DNA of 64,000 nt from Rhodocyclus tenuis (GTDB lineage Bacteria > Pseudomonadota > Gammaproteobacteria > Burkholderiales > Rhodocyclaceae). Positions 50,345-59,405 of this stretch are shown here, one piece after another. The position numbers were made by a program, and so were the translations under genes. The stretch lies in assembly GCF_014197755.1 (NCBI RefSeq), contig NZ_JACIGE010000001.1:512847-576846 (forward strand), in the 5' to 3' direction. Numbering within the stretch: position 1 is the first letter of the stretch; every line of letters begins with the position of its first letter. Below the pieces are notes generated by a model. That model had not been told where the DNA came from. It did no database searches and saw only the letters and a list, made by a program, of their open reading frames with translations.

Positions 50345-50389
50345 ATCCGCCGCGACCAGCACCAGAAGCGCCAAGCGCCGACATGGCAA

Positions 50390-51020
50390 AGAAAGCCATA
50401 GTCGCGACGCCCCGAGGCCAGCGCGCGCAGACGGCTGACACGTTCGGCAATCGCCGGGGGCGTACTGACCAAACGGCCGACGCCCCGCGCAAAGGGTTGC
50501 TGATCATCATCTGCGCCGTTGCCGGATGCGCCTCAGCGACGAGGAAGCTGATGCCGCGAGCGCAGGCTTCGATTATCCCGAGCGCGTCGGCCAGCACCGC
50601 CGGACCACCCGCGATCTCGGCGCCGCCACGATCGGCCTCGAACTCGCGGGAACGCGAGATCGCAAACTGGACCAGCGACGCTGTCAAGAGGGCGCCAGGA
50701 GTGCCAGCGTGAGGCCCGGCGACCGCATTGGTCGGCCGCCCCTTCGTCTTCGCGAGCAGGGAAAAGCATCGCGAAATTGGCCAGCGCCGAAATGGCGCCG
50801 GCCATCGCGTCGCCAAGATCGTCGAAACAAGGATGTCGCAATGGGCGACGTGCGCCAGTTCCGTGCGCCATCACGTCACGCAGTTCACGCGGGCTGCGCC
50901 AACTCACGCACCATCGCGTAGAAATTCAGCGCACCGCCGAACAGCAAGACCAGCAACATTACCGGCGTGCCGCCGATGTTGGCACCGAAGACGCCGGAAA
51001 GAATCGGGGCAAGGACGCAG
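50390..51020 (-). pseudogene. htpX: Decayed htpX (membrane zinc metalloprotease)
   Basis: Pieces of HtpX appear in order on the minus strand but in different frames. These are an N-terminal membrane piece ('VFGANIGGTPVMLLVLLFGGALNFYA', near 50950-51015), 'DVMAH' then, one base out of frame, 'ELAHVAHCDILV' (the HEXXH site, about 50825-50870), 'DAMAGAISALANFAMLF', then 'VQFAISRSREFEADRGGAEI' and 'HPATAQMMISNP', and finally 'VSTPPAIAERVSRLRALA'. About four frame changes are needed, and roughly 100 residues between the first membrane part and the HEXXH are missing. No intact protease can be made. The position matches htpX between fmt and rsmB in relatives. Confidence 0.8.
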
Positions 51021-51156
51021 AAATGAAGTCTGGCCCCCGCTCCGAGGCCGAACGAATGAAAGCGCAGCAAGGGGAATCGCCGCATGCGCCGACCAAGGCG
51101 GCGGCACAAGCCAGGCAGTGCAGCGCCGGGGTGCAGCCCCAGAGCGCGAGAGACGC

Positions 51157-52092
51157 TTAGTCGCGAGCGGACAGCGGCAGAAGCTGCGCGCCGACCGAAA
51201 CGGGAGTGCCGGCGAGGAACTGCGCCGCGCCCAGTCGCTTGCCACCCGCTTTCTGCAGTTCGAGCAGAAGCAGCGCGCCGCCGCCGCAGGCGACGAGAAT
51301 GCCCTCACGATCGGCTGCGAGCACCGTTCCCGGCGCAGCGCCGGACACGTCCTGCGCGCGCGCGCGCCAGACCTTGACCGGCGCGCCATCCAGCGTGAAC
51401 ACCGCACCCGGCGCCGGGTTGAAAGCACGCACCTGGCGCTCGATCTCGAGCGCGGGCAAAGACCAGTCGATCGCCGCTTCGCTCTTGCCGATCTTCGCTG
51501 CGTAGGTAACACCTTGTTCCGGCTGGGCTTTTGCCGCCAAGGGCAGGGCGGCGAGCGCTTCGACAATCAGGCGCCCGCCAAGCGCAGCGAGCCTGTCGTG
51601 CAGTGAACCGGTCGTCTCGTCGGCAGCGATCAGCAGCGACTCACCGAGCAGTACCGGGCCGGTATCCAGCCCGGCTTCCATCTGCATGATTGAAATGCCG
51701 GTCTCGTTGTCACCGGCGAGCAGCGCGCGCTGGATCGGCGCCGCGCCGCGCCAGCGCGGCAGCAGCGAGGCATGGATGTTGATACAACCGAGACGCGGCG
51801 TATCCAGAACCGGCGGCGGAAGAATCAGGCCGTAGGCGGCCACCACCATCAGATCAGCGCCAATCTCGCGCAAACGTGCCTGCGCGCCGGGATCCTTGAG
51901 TGTCTGTGGCTGAAAGACTTCGATCCCCGCTGCCAGCGCCACCGCCTTGACTGGCGAAGGCTTCAGCGCCAGACCGCGGCCCGACGGGCGATCCGGCTGC
52001 GTCAATACCAGTGCCACCTCGTGCCCGGCGGCAAGCAGCGCGCGCAGGGCCTCCGCCGCAAACTCCGGCGTCCCGGCGAAAACGATCCTCAT
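51157..52092 (-). CDS. fmt: Methionyl-tRNA formyltransferase Fmt
   Basis: Fmt formylates initiator Met-tRNA using 10-formyltetrahydrofolate. The 311-residue protein has '[15 protein letters not shown]' at the start, 'QPDRPSGRG', and the catalytic '[21 protein letters not shown]' with Asn and His, then 'METGLDTGP'-type '[12 protein letters not shown]' with Asp. A C-terminal tRNA-binding domain follows. The ATG at 52092 overlaps the def stop (ATGA), so def and fmt are translationally coupled. Confidence 0.96.
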   Translation of the reverse strand: MRIVFAGTPEFAAEALRALLAAGHEVALVLTQPDRPSGRGLALKPSPVKAVALAAGIEVFQPQTLKDPGAQARLREIGADLMVVAAYGLILPPPVLDTPRLGCINIHASLLPRWRGAAPIQRALLAGDNETGISIMQMEAGLDTGPVLLGESLLIAADETTGSLHDRLAALGGRLIVEALAALPLAAKAQPEQGVTYAAKIGKSEAAIDWSLPALEIERQVRAFNPAPGAVFTLDGAPVKVWRARAQDVSGAAPGTVLAADREGILVACGGGALLLLELQKAGGKRLGAAQFLAGTPVSVGAQLLPLSARD

Positions 52093-52604
52093 GCCGTGAT
52101 CCGTGCGCGCTTGCAAAACTTCGCCAGTCTGGCGCGCGCCCGCGTCTGCTTGAGCAAGGAAAGATTCTCGATGAAAACCCGCCCCTCCAGATGCTCCAGC
52201 TCATGCTGCACACAGACAGCAAGCAAGCCCTCGGCGGTGAAGGTCTGCTGCTGGCCGTCAAGATCAAGATGGCTGACGACAACGCTCTCGGCACGCTCGA
52301 CCTTGTCGTAGACGCCCGGCAGCGACAGACAGCCCTCTTCACACAATTGCATGACCGGGCTGCGCTCGATGATCTCGGGGTTGATGAGCACCAGCAGATT
52401 GTCCTTGGTCTCGGAGGTATCGATGACGATCAGACGACGATGCACATCGACCTGCGTTGCCGCCAGACCGATACCCGGCGCCTCGTACATGGTTTCAGCC
52501 ATGTCGCTGACCAGGCGGCGCAGGGCATCATCGATCGTCTCGATGGGACGGGCGACTGTCTTCAGCCGCGGATCGGGATAACGGAGGATGGACAGGAGAG
52601 CCAT
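52089..52604 (-). CDS. def: Peptide deformylase Def
   Basis: Def removes the formyl group from nascent proteins. The 171-residue protein has the three family motifs: GIGLAATQ (44-51), EGCLSLP (90-96) with the metal-binding Cys, and QHELEHLEG (133-141) with the two His and catalytic Glu. The start at 52604 ([12 protein letters not shown]) is the conserved one, although no clear ribosome-binding site precedes it. It is divergent from the LysM gene and coupled to fmt. Confidence 0.96.
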   Translation of the reverse strand: MALLSILRYPDPRLKTVARPIETIDDALRRLVSDMAETMYEAPGIGLAATQVDVHRRLIVIDTSETKDNLLVLINPEIIERSPVMQLCEEGCLSLPGVYDKVERAESVVVSHLDLDGQQQTFTAEGLLAVCVQHELEHLEGRVFIENLSLLKQTRARARLAKFCKRARITA

Positions 52605-53004
52605 ATAATGCTTGATCGAATAAAGAAGGTTGTGCAGAATCCAGCGCAATGCCTTGAAAAAACGCGCTTCCTCCCGCATTCGCGCCGGCCTGACGCCGCC
52701 GTCTGGCTGATTCCCGCTGGCGCTGCGGAATGGAGCTTCAGACCACAGACAGTATTCCGGGTTTCCGGCAAACGTATTGACTTGCTGGCGAAGACTGCAG
52801 GCGCGAAAGCGATCGGACGCCGGCAGACCGACTTACCAGAAAGCATCGCCGGCGCTCGAACAGGGCGTTGAAAAGAACGGGGCTGGACGGAGCTGCTACA
52901 GGACCGTGTTGCTGCGCGAACACCTTGCAGTAAAAACTCTGCGCAATCCCGGCGCCGGATTCCGGCGGCGATTTCCGGCCAGCGGCCGGTATGAGGATAA
53001 CACG
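52605..53004. other. Divergent intergenic region between def and the LysM gene
   Basis: This 400-base gap must hold both promoters. Frames crossing it are short and lack family features. A TTGACT lies near 52775-52780 and an AT-rich word TATAAT near 52605-52610, but no complete -35/-10 pair with proper spacing is convincing. A GAGGA ribosome-binding site precedes the LysM ATG at the right end. Confidence 0.4.
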
Positions 53005-54021
53005 ATGAACCGTTTTCTTTCCGCGCTCCTTCTCTTTCTCGCCAGCAGCTTTTGCCTTGCCGTCGAGCCGCCTCTGGCGCTGACCGACAACCCGCCGGCG
53101 CGCCACATCGTCGTCCCCGGCGACACGTTGTGGGGAATTTCCGGAAAATTCCTCCAACAGCCCTGGCGCTGGCCGGAACTGTGGCGCCTGAACCGCGAGC
53201 AAATCCGCAACCCGCACCGCATCTACCCCGGAGACATCATCGTCCTCGAGCGCGACAGCGACGGAACGCCGCGCCTGCGCATCGAGAATGCGCGCGCAGA
53301 ACCGAAGATCTACGGCCAACAACTGACTCAGCCGATCCCGAGCATCCCGCCAAACGTCATCAACCCCTTCCTATCGGCACCGCTTGTCATCGAGCAGGGG
53401 CAACTTGACGACGCACCGCGTATCGTCGCCACGCAACAGGATCGCGTCTTCCTCGCCACCGGCGATCTCGCCTACGTCGAAGGCGCGGCGGCCGACGTCG
53501 ACATGTGGCAGGTCTATCGCCGCGGACGTCCGCTACGCGATCCCGAAACCAAGGACACGCTCGGCTTCGAAGCCTTCTACCTCGGTACGGCGCGCCAGCT
53601 CGAACCGGGCACGCCGGCGATCTTCGAGATCGTCACCTTCAAGGAAGAAATCGGCCGTGGCGATCGGCTCGTACCCGCTACGCCACCACCGCTGATCAAC
53701 TACGTCCCGCACAAGCCCGAGCAGGCCGTCGACGGACGCGTCATCTCGATCTACGGCGGCGTGAACGAAGCCGGCCGCTTCTCGATCATCGCGCTCAACA
53801 AGGGCCTGCAGGACGGGCTTGAAATCGGCCACGTGCTCAGCCTGCAACGCAATCGTGTCGTCGTACAGCGCAATGACGAAGGGCGCAAGGAACGGGTCAA
53901 GGTTCCCGAAGAGCGTTACGGACTGGCTTTCGTTTTCCGCTGCTTCGAGCGCATTTCCTACGCGCTTGTGCTGCAATCCAACGGCCCGGTCACGGTCAAC
54001 GACTACCTGCGCACACCATAA
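53005..54021 (+). CDS. LysM-domain peptidoglycan-binding exported protein
   Basis: The 338-residue protein has a signal peptide ('FLSALLLFLASSFCLA') and one LysM domain at about residues 33-85 ('HIVVPGDTLWGISGKFL', 'NPHRIYPGDIIVLE'). A long C-terminal domain of unknown fold follows, recurrent in this family ('GRVISIYGGVNEAGRFSIIALNKGLQDGLEIGHVL', pattern). It probably binds the cell wall. Its place between def and dprA is conserved in betaproteobacteria. dprA starts two bases after its stop codon ends. Confidence 0.88.
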   Translation: MNRFLSALLLFLASSFCLAVEPPLALTDNPPARHIVVPGDTLWGISGKFLQQPWRWPELWRLNREQIRNPHRIYPGDIIVLERDSDGTPRLRIENARAEPKIYGQQLTQPIPSIPPNVINPFLSAPLVIEQGQLDDAPRIVATQQDRVFLATGDLAYVEGAAADVDMWQVYRRGRPLRDPETKDTLGFEAFYLGTARQLEPGTPAIFEIVTFKEEIGRGDRLVPATPPPLINYVPHKPEQAVDGRVISIYGGVNEAGRFSIIALNKGLQDGLEIGHVLSLQRNRVVVQRNDEGRKERVKVPEERYGLAFVFRCFERISYALVLQSNGPVTVNDYLRTP

Positions 54022-54022
54022 A

Positions 54023-55123
54023 ATGAGCGCTCCAGCCGGGCTCGCCGACTGGCTGCAACTGACGCTGGCCCCCGGCATCGGCGGCGAGACGCAACGCCGG
54101 CTGCTCGCCGCCTTCGGCCCGGCACCGGCGGTCTTTGCCGCCGGCCACAGCGCGCTCGCAGCTGTCATCGGCAGTGCAGCAACGCAGCGCCTGCTCACCA
54201 GTGACAGCGCTGCTGCCATCGCTGCGGCGCTGGCCTGGCGCGAAGGTGGCGATGACCGGCATATCGTCGTTCTTGGCGATGCCGACTATCCGCAGGCCCT
54301 GCTCGAAATCGCCGACCCGCCGACGCTGCTCTACGTACGCGGCCGCCTTGAGCTGCTCAACCGGCCAGCGCTGGCGATCGTCGGCAGCCGCAACGCCACG
54401 CCGGCCGGCGAAAAGACCGCCGAGCAGTTCGCCGCGGCGCTCGCTGGCGCCGGCCTCAGCATCGTCAGCGGCCTCGCGCTCGGCATCGACGGTGGCGCAC
54501 ATCGCGGCGCGCTCGCCGCGGGTGGCGACACGCTGGCCTTCATCGGCACCGGCATCGATCGCCTCTATCCGGCGCGCAATCACGCACTGGCAAGCGCAAT
54601 TGCGGAGCAGGGCGCGATCGTCTCCGAATACCCGCTCGGTACGCCACCACTGCCGGCCAACTTCCCGCGCCGTAATCGCCTCATCGCCGGCATCGCGCGC
54701 GGCGTGTTGGTCGTCGAAGCGGCCGTCGAAAGTGGCTCACTGATCACCGCCAAGCTTGCCGGCGAACAGGGCCGCGAGGTCTTTGCCATCCCCGGGTCGA
54801 TCCACTCGCCGCAGGCGCGCGGCTGCCACCAGTTGTTGCGCCAGGGCGCCAAACTCGTCGAAACCGCCAACGACGTCCTCGAAGAGCTCGCCTGGCACGT
54901 GCATATCCCGACGCGCAAGGGGCCGGTCACGGCGGAAGCCGCAGACGCCGACGAGCAGCGTCTGCTGGCAGCGCTGGGCCACGGACCGTGTGCGCTCGAC
55001 GCGCTGGCGCAAAGCAGCGGCTTGACGGCTGAGCGGCTTTCCGTGATCCTGCTGCAACTGGAACTCGCCGGACGCGTCGCCAGCCTGCCCGGTGGGCGTT
55101 ACCAGCGCCTGCCTGAAACCTGA
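54023..55123 (+). CDS. dprA: DNA-processing protein DprA (Smf)
   Basis: DprA protects incoming single-stranded DNA during natural transformation and loads RecA. The 366-residue protein has the Rossmann-like core: 'ALAIVGSRNATPAGEKTAEQFA', 'LSIVSGLALGIDGGAHRGAL', 'TLAFIGTGIDRLYPARN', 'SEYPLGTPPLPANFPRRNRLIAGIARGVLVVEA' (pattern), then a C-terminal winged-helix domain. An N-terminal SAM-like helical domain is also present. It begins two bases after the LysM gene. Its presence suggests competence potential but does not show it. Confidence 0.95.
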   Translation: MSAPAGLADWLQLTLAPGIGGETQRRLLAAFGPAPAVFAAGHSALAAVIGSAATQRLLTSDSAAAIAAALAWREGGDDRHIVVLGDADYPQALLEIADPPTLLYVRGRLELLNRPALAIVGSRNATPAGEKTAEQFAAALAGAGLSIVSGLALGIDGGAHRGALAAGGDTLAFIGTGIDRLYPARNHALASAIAEQGAIVSEYPLGTPPLPANFPRRNRLIAGIARGVLVVEAAVESGSLITAKLAGEQGREVFAIPGSIHSPQARGCHQLLRQGAKLVETANDVLEELAWHVHIPTRKGPVTAEAADADEQRLLAALGHGPCALDALAQSSGLTAERLSVILLQLELAGRVASLPGGRYQRLPET

Positions 55124-55128
55124 TTGCC

Positions 55129-55578
55129 ATGATCGACATCCTCGTCTACCTCTTTGAGAACTACCACGACCTGGACGCCCAACCGGCGCCGGAAGCGCTC
55201 GCGCGCAGCCTGAACGCCGCCGGCTTCGAGGACGGTGAAATCAGCGTCGCGCTCGACTGGCTAGACGGTCTGAAGATGGCGCGGATGGCTGACTTCGTCT
55301 GCGATCCGCGTTCGCTGCGCGTCTACACCGACGAAGAATGCTCGCGGCTCGGGAGCGACTGCCTCGATTTCGTCATCTTCCTCGAGCAGGCCGCAGTCAT
55401 CACGCCGGCATTGCGCGAACTGATCATCGATCGCGGGCTGGCACTCGACGACGAACCGGTGCCGATCGACAAATTCAAGATCATCGTGCTGATGGTCTTG
55501 TGGAGCCGCGAGGCAAACCTCGAACCGCTGATCGTCGAGGAATTGCTCTCCGATACGGAAGCAGCGCTGCTGCACTAG
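55129..55578 (+). CDS. smg: Smg protein (DUF494)
   Basis: This 149-residue protein is the conserved neighbour of dprA in proteobacteria. It has the family pattern 'MIDILVYLFENYHDLDA', 'LNAAGFEDGEISVALDWLDGL', and a C-terminal 'DKFKIIVLMVLWSREANLEPL'. Its biochemical role is not established. It follows dprA by five bases and is surely in the same transcript. Confidence 0.92.
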   Translation: MIDILVYLFENYHDLDAQPAPEALARSLNAAGFEDGEISVALDWLDGLKMARMADFVCDPRSLRVYTDEECSRLGSDCLDFVIFLEQAAVITPALRELIIDRGLALDDEPVPIDKFKIIVLMVLWSREANLEPLIVEELLSDTEAALLH

Positions 55579-55763
55579 ACGCAGCGCCGATCCTCTACCC
55601 CCACACCGCCCGACACCGCACCAGCCCCTCAATTCCCGGCCATGCCGGGCGCTTGCCAAGCGGCGCACCGTCCTCTTATCATGCCCCGCACCCGAGATCG
55701 GCAGGCCGCCATCTCCCACCTGACGCCCGTCCTGCGGCGTCGCCATACCGGGCCAAGCACTCA

Positions 55764-58370
55764 ATGAGCAAGAAACTGATCATCGCCGAAAAGCCCTCCG
55801 TCGCCGCCGACATCGCGCGCGCGCTCGGCGGCTTCACGCGCCATGACGACTATTTCGAGCGTGACGATTACGTCATCTCCTCGGCCATCGGCCACCTGCT
55901 CGAACTCGCCTGCCCGGAAGAATACGAGGTCAAGCGCGGCAAATGGTCCTTCGCCCATCTGCCGGTGATCCCGCCGCACTTCGCACTGAAGCCGATCGAG
56001 AAGAGCGAGCCGCGGCTCAAGCTGCTCACCCGCCTGATCAAGCGCAAGGACGTCAGCGCACTGATCAACGCCTGCGACGCGGGCCGCGAGGGTGAACTGA
56101 TCTTCAACTACATCGCCGAGCACGCAAAGACCGCCAAACCGGTCGAACGCCTGTGGCTGCAGTCGATGACGCAGCCGGCGATCCGCGAAGGCTTCGCCCG
56201 GCTGCGTTCAAGCAGCGAGATGCAGGGTCTGGCCGACGCCGCCGTCAGCCGCTCCGAGTCTGACTGGCTGGTCGGCATCAACGGCACGCGCGCGATGACC
56301 GCCTTCAATTCGAAGACTGGCGGCTTCCACCTGACCACCGTCGGCCGCGTGCAGACGCCGACGCTGGCACTGATGGTGCAGCGAGAAGCGAAAATCCGCC
56401 GCTTCCAGCCACGCGCCTACTGGGAAGTCGAGGGCGTTTTCGGCTGTGCCGCCGGTGAGTACCGCGGCAAGTGGTTCGACGAGAAGTTCAGCCGCAGCAA
56501 GAGCGAAGAAGACGAGGTGCTGCGCGCCGACCGCGTCTGGGACGAAGCGAAAGCACGCGAACTCGCCGAGCGCTGCCGCGGCAAGCCCGGCCAGGTCAGC
56601 GAGGAAGCCAAGCCGACAACACAGCTGTCGCCGCTGCTCTACGACCTGACCAGCCTGCAGCGCGAGGCCAACGGCCGCTTCGGCTTCTCCGCCAAGATGA
56701 CGCTCGGTCTGGCACAGGCGCTGTACGAAAAGCACAAGGTGCTGACCTACCCACGAACCGACGCGCGCGCGCTGCCCGAGGACTACCTCGGCACGGTCGA
56801 CGCGACACTCGCCATGTTCGAGGACGAAGCAACGCTGGCCAATCGCTACGGCGGCTTCGCGCACACCATCCGCGCCAAAAAGTGGGTCGTGCCGAACAAG
56901 CGTATCTTCAACAACGCCAAGATCTCCGACCACTTCGCGATCATCCCGACGCAGCAGGCGCCGAAGTCCTTGTCCGAACCCGAGCAGAAGCTCTACGACA
57001 TGGTCGTCAAGCGCTTCCTCGCCGTGTTCTATCCGGCGGCCGAGCATCTGGTGACGACGCGCATCACGCGCGTCGAAGGCGAGCCGTTCAAGACCGAAGG
57101 CAAGGTCCTGATCAACCCCGGCTGGCTCACCGTCTACGGCAGGGAAGGGCAGGAGGGCGAAGAGGGCAATCTGGTCGCCGTCGCGCCGAATGAAATCGTC
57201 AGCACCGACGATGTCGAAATCAATGCCGGCACGACGCGGCCGCCGGCGCGCTACTCGGAAGCAACCTTGCTCTCGGCCATGGAAGGCGCTGGCAAGACCG
57301 TCGACGACGAGGAACTGCGCGCGGCGATGGCCGGCCGCGGCCTCGGCACGCCGGCAACGCGCGCGCAAATCATCGAAAACCTGATCACCGAGCAGTACAT
57401 CCTGCGCGAAGGCCGCGAACTGCAGCCGACCGCCAAGGCCTTCTCGCTGATGACCCTGCTCGACGGCCTCGGCATTCCCGAACTGACCGCCGCCGAACTG
57501 ACCGGCGAATGGGAGTGGAAACTCGCGCGCATGGAGCGCGGCGAGATGTCGCGCGACACCTTCATGCAGGAGATCGCCGAGATGACGCGGCGCATCGTCG
57601 AACGCGCCAAGAGCCACGACAGCGACACCATCCCCGGCGACTTCGGCGAACTGACGACGCCGTGTCCGAAATGCGGTGGCCTGATCAAGGAAACCTACAA
57701 GAAATTCCAGTGCCAGGGCTGCGACTACGCGCTATGGAAGATCGTCGCCGGTCGCCAGTTCGAACCGGCCGAAATCGAAACCTTGCTCAGCGACCGCCAA
57801 GTCGGTCCGCTCACCGGATTCCGCAACAAGATGGGACGGCCTTTTGCTGCCAGCATCCGCCTCAACGCCGACAACGCGCCCGAATTCGACTTCGGTCAGG
57901 GCAGCGAGCGAGAGGACGGTACTGCCGAGGAGGTCGATTTCTCGGAGCAGACCGCGCTCGGTGCCTGCCCGAAGTGCGGCTCACGCGTCTTCGAGAACGG
58001 CATGGCCTACGTCTGCGAAAAGTCGGTTGGACCGGCCAAGCAGTGCGATTTCCGCTCGGGCAAGCTGATCCTGCAGCAGCCGGTCGAACGCGAGCAGATG
58101 GAAAAGCTGCTCGCCACCGGGCGTACCGATCTGCTCAAGGATTTCGTCTCGGCGCGCACGCGGCGCAAGTTCTCGGCTTTCCTCGTGCGCGGCACCGACG
58201 GCAAGGTCGGCTTCGAGTTCGAGAAAAAGACGCCGAAACCGGCCGCCGCTGCGAAAGCAGGAAAAACCGCGAAGGATGACGCCACGCCCGACAACGACGA
58301 GGCGCCGGCGAAAGCCGCGGCGGGCACGCGTCCGGCACGGCGCACGACGAAGAAGGCCGATACCGACTGA
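55764..58370 (+). CDS. topB: DNA topoisomerase III-type type IA topoisomerase
   Basis: This enzyme cuts and passes single DNA strands via a tyrosine link. The 868-residue protein opens with the TopB-type Toprim 'KKLIIAEKPSVAADIARALGG' and has 'NACDAGREGELIFNYI', 'TVGRVQTPTLALM', the active-site 'LTYPRTDARALPEDY' (Tyr near 330) and 'LGTPATRAQIIENLI'. After the core come zinc-type cysteine repeats ('CPKCGGLIKE..CQGCDYALW', 'CPKCGSRVF') and a lysine/alanine-rich basic tail. This long form sits next to smg/dprA in many betaproteobacteria, where other groups carry topA. Confidence 0.92.
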   Translation: MSKKLIIAEKPSVAADIARALGGFTRHDDYFERDDYVISSAIGHLLELACPEEYEVKRGKWSFAHLPVIPPHFALKPIEKSEPRLKLLTRLIKRKDVSALINACDAGREGELIFNYIAEHAKTAKPVERLWLQSMTQPAIREGFARLRSSSEMQGLADAAVSRSESDWLVGINGTRAMTAFNSKTGGFHLTTVGRVQTPTLALMVQREAKIRRFQPRAYWEVEGVFGCAAGEYRGKWFDEKFSRSKSEEDEVLRADRVWDEAKARELAERCRGKPGQVSEEAKPTTQLSPLLYDLTSLQREANGRFGFSAKMTLGLAQALYEKHKVLTYPRTDARALPEDYLGTVDATLAMFEDEATLANRYGGFAHTIRAKKWVVPNKRIFNNAKISDHFAIIPTQQAPKSLSEPEQKLYDMVVKRFLAVFYPAAEHLVTTRITRVEGEPFKTEGKVLINPGWLTVYGREGQEGEEGNLVAVAPNEIVSTDDVEINAGTTRPPARYSEATLLSAMEGAGKTVDDEELRAAMAGRGLGTPATRAQIIENLITEQYILREGRELQPTAKAFSLMTLLDGLGIPELTAAELTGEWEWKLARMERGEMSRDTFMQEIAEMTRRIVERAKSHDSDTIPGDFGELTTPCPKCGGLIKETYKKFQCQGCDYALWKIVAGRQFEPAEIETLLSDRQVGPLTGFRNKMGRPFAASIRLNADNAPEFDFGQGSEREDGTAEEVDFSEQTALGACPKCGSRVFENGMAYVCEKSVGPAKQCDFRSGKLILQQPVEREQMEKLLATGRTDLLKDFVSARTRRKFSAFLVRGTDGKVGFEFEKKTPKPAAAAKAGKTAKDDATPDNDEAPAKAAAGTRPARRTTKKADTD

Positions 58371-58397
58371 GCGTCGTTCCGGCGGCGCTTCACAAGC

Positions 58398-58425
58398 GAA
58401 GAAGGCGCCCGCGGGCGCCTTCTTC
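58398..58425. terminator. Bidirectional terminator between topB and dps
   Basis: A perfect 12-bp stem (GAAGAAGGCGCC at 58398-58409 with GGCGCCTTCTTC at 58414-58425) has a four-base CGCG loop. It sits between two convergent genes and has A-rich and T-containing flanks for use in both directions. Confidence 0.8.
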
Positions 58426-58472
58426 ATTGCTGCGGGCCGATCGCGACGTATCCCGCCGGCCGGCGTACCGCT

Positions 58473-58943
58473 TCAGCCCTCGAGCAGACTGCGCAACATC
58501 CACGCGTTCTTCTCATGCACCTGCATGCGCTGCGTCAGCAGATCGGCGGTCGGTTCGTCGTGCGCCGCATCGACCACCGGGAACAGGCCGCGTGCGGTGC
58601 GCGTGACGGCTTCCTGACCCGCCACCAGATCGGCGATCATCTCGCGCGCGCTCGGTACGCCGGCACGCTCCTTGATTACCGTCAGCCGTGCGAAATCGCT
58701 GTACGAGCCGGGCGCTGGGAAGCCAAGCGCGCGGATGCGTTCAGCAACGAGATCGACGGCCAGCGCCAGTTCGGTGTACTGCGTTTCGAACAACAGATGC
58801 AGGGTCTGGAACATCGGTCCGGTGACGTTCCAGTGATAGTTGTGCGTCTTCAGGTACAGCGTGTAGCTGTCGGCAAGCACGCGCGACAAGCCATCGGCGA
58901 TCTCGCGACGCACACCTTGTTCAATACCGATATCGATATCCAT
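58473..58943 (-). CDS. dps: Dps-family DNA-protecting ferritin-like protein
   Basis: Dps stores iron, consumes peroxide and coats DNA in stress. The 156-residue protein has the family's '[17 protein letters not shown]', with ferroxidase residues His37, and Asp64 and Glu68 in 'AVDLVAERI', plus His49. The start at 58943 (MDIDIGIEQ) follows a GGAG box. It lies between rubredoxin and a shared terminator, close to oxyR, which fits peroxide control. Confidence 0.92.
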   Translation of the reverse strand: MDIDIGIEQGVRREIADGLSRVLADSYTLYLKTHNYHWNVTGPMFQTLHLLFETQYTELALAVDLVAERIRALGFPAPGSYSDFARLTVIKERAGVPSAREMIADLVAGQEAVTRTARGLFPVVDAAHDEPTADLLTQRMQVHEKNAWMLRSLLEG

Positions 58944-59046
58944 GATTATTTCTCCGTCCAAATAGTTTTGCTCTGCATCGACAGCGGCGTGCCGCCACCG
59001 GCCTCCCGATCCGTGCCACGGCATCGCCTCGATGAGCGGCCTTGCC

Positions 59047-59220
59047 TCAAACCTCGACCATCAGAAAGCCCGACTTGCCCATGCCGCAGTCCGGGCAAAC
59101 CCAGTCCTCCGGGACATCCTGCCAGCGTGTTCCAGGCGCCAGCCCGTGCTCGGCATCGCCCGCAGCCTCGTCGTACAGGTAGCCGCATTCCGTACATTGC
59201 CAGACCCGCATATCGCTCAT
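59047..59220 (-). CDS. Rubredoxin
   Basis: Rubredoxin is a small one-iron electron carrier. The 57-residue protein has the four iron-binding cysteines Cys9, Cys12 (CTECG) and Cys42, Cys45 (CPDCG), with the aromatic '[10 protein letters not shown]' and 'WVCPDCG' contexts. An AAGGAGG ribosome-binding site precedes ATG 59220. Located between dps and oxyR, it may pass electrons to a peroxide or superoxide reductase encoded elsewhere (inference). Confidence 0.95.
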   Translation of the reverse strand: MSDMRVWQCTECGYLYDEAAGDAEHGLAPGTRWQDVPEDWVCPDCGMGKSGFLMVEV

Positions 59221-59390
59221 TGCCAGTTCCTCCTTATCGCCAGATAACCCGGCAGGTCGCTCCTCGAGCCACAAACTGTTTCCGTGCCGTCGGAACGCCC
59301 TGCGAAAGCACGCCAATGAACAATCAGCGCAGTGACATCATCATAGGCAAGCTCCACATATCGCTCAAGACAATTGCAACAATCCTGCCA

Positions 59391-59405
59391 ATAGCCGAAA
59401 ACTAT
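59391..59405 (-). promoter_or_regulatory. OxyR-type half-operator upstream of the rubredoxin gene
   Basis: ATAG (59391-59394), seven bases, then CTAT (59402-59405) matches the core of one half of the OxyR site, ATAG-N7-CTAT. The neighbouring half is poor (GACA-N7-CAAT), so the full tetramer site is not clear. It overlaps the oxyR stop and lies about 170 bases before the rubredoxin start. Confidence 0.35.
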
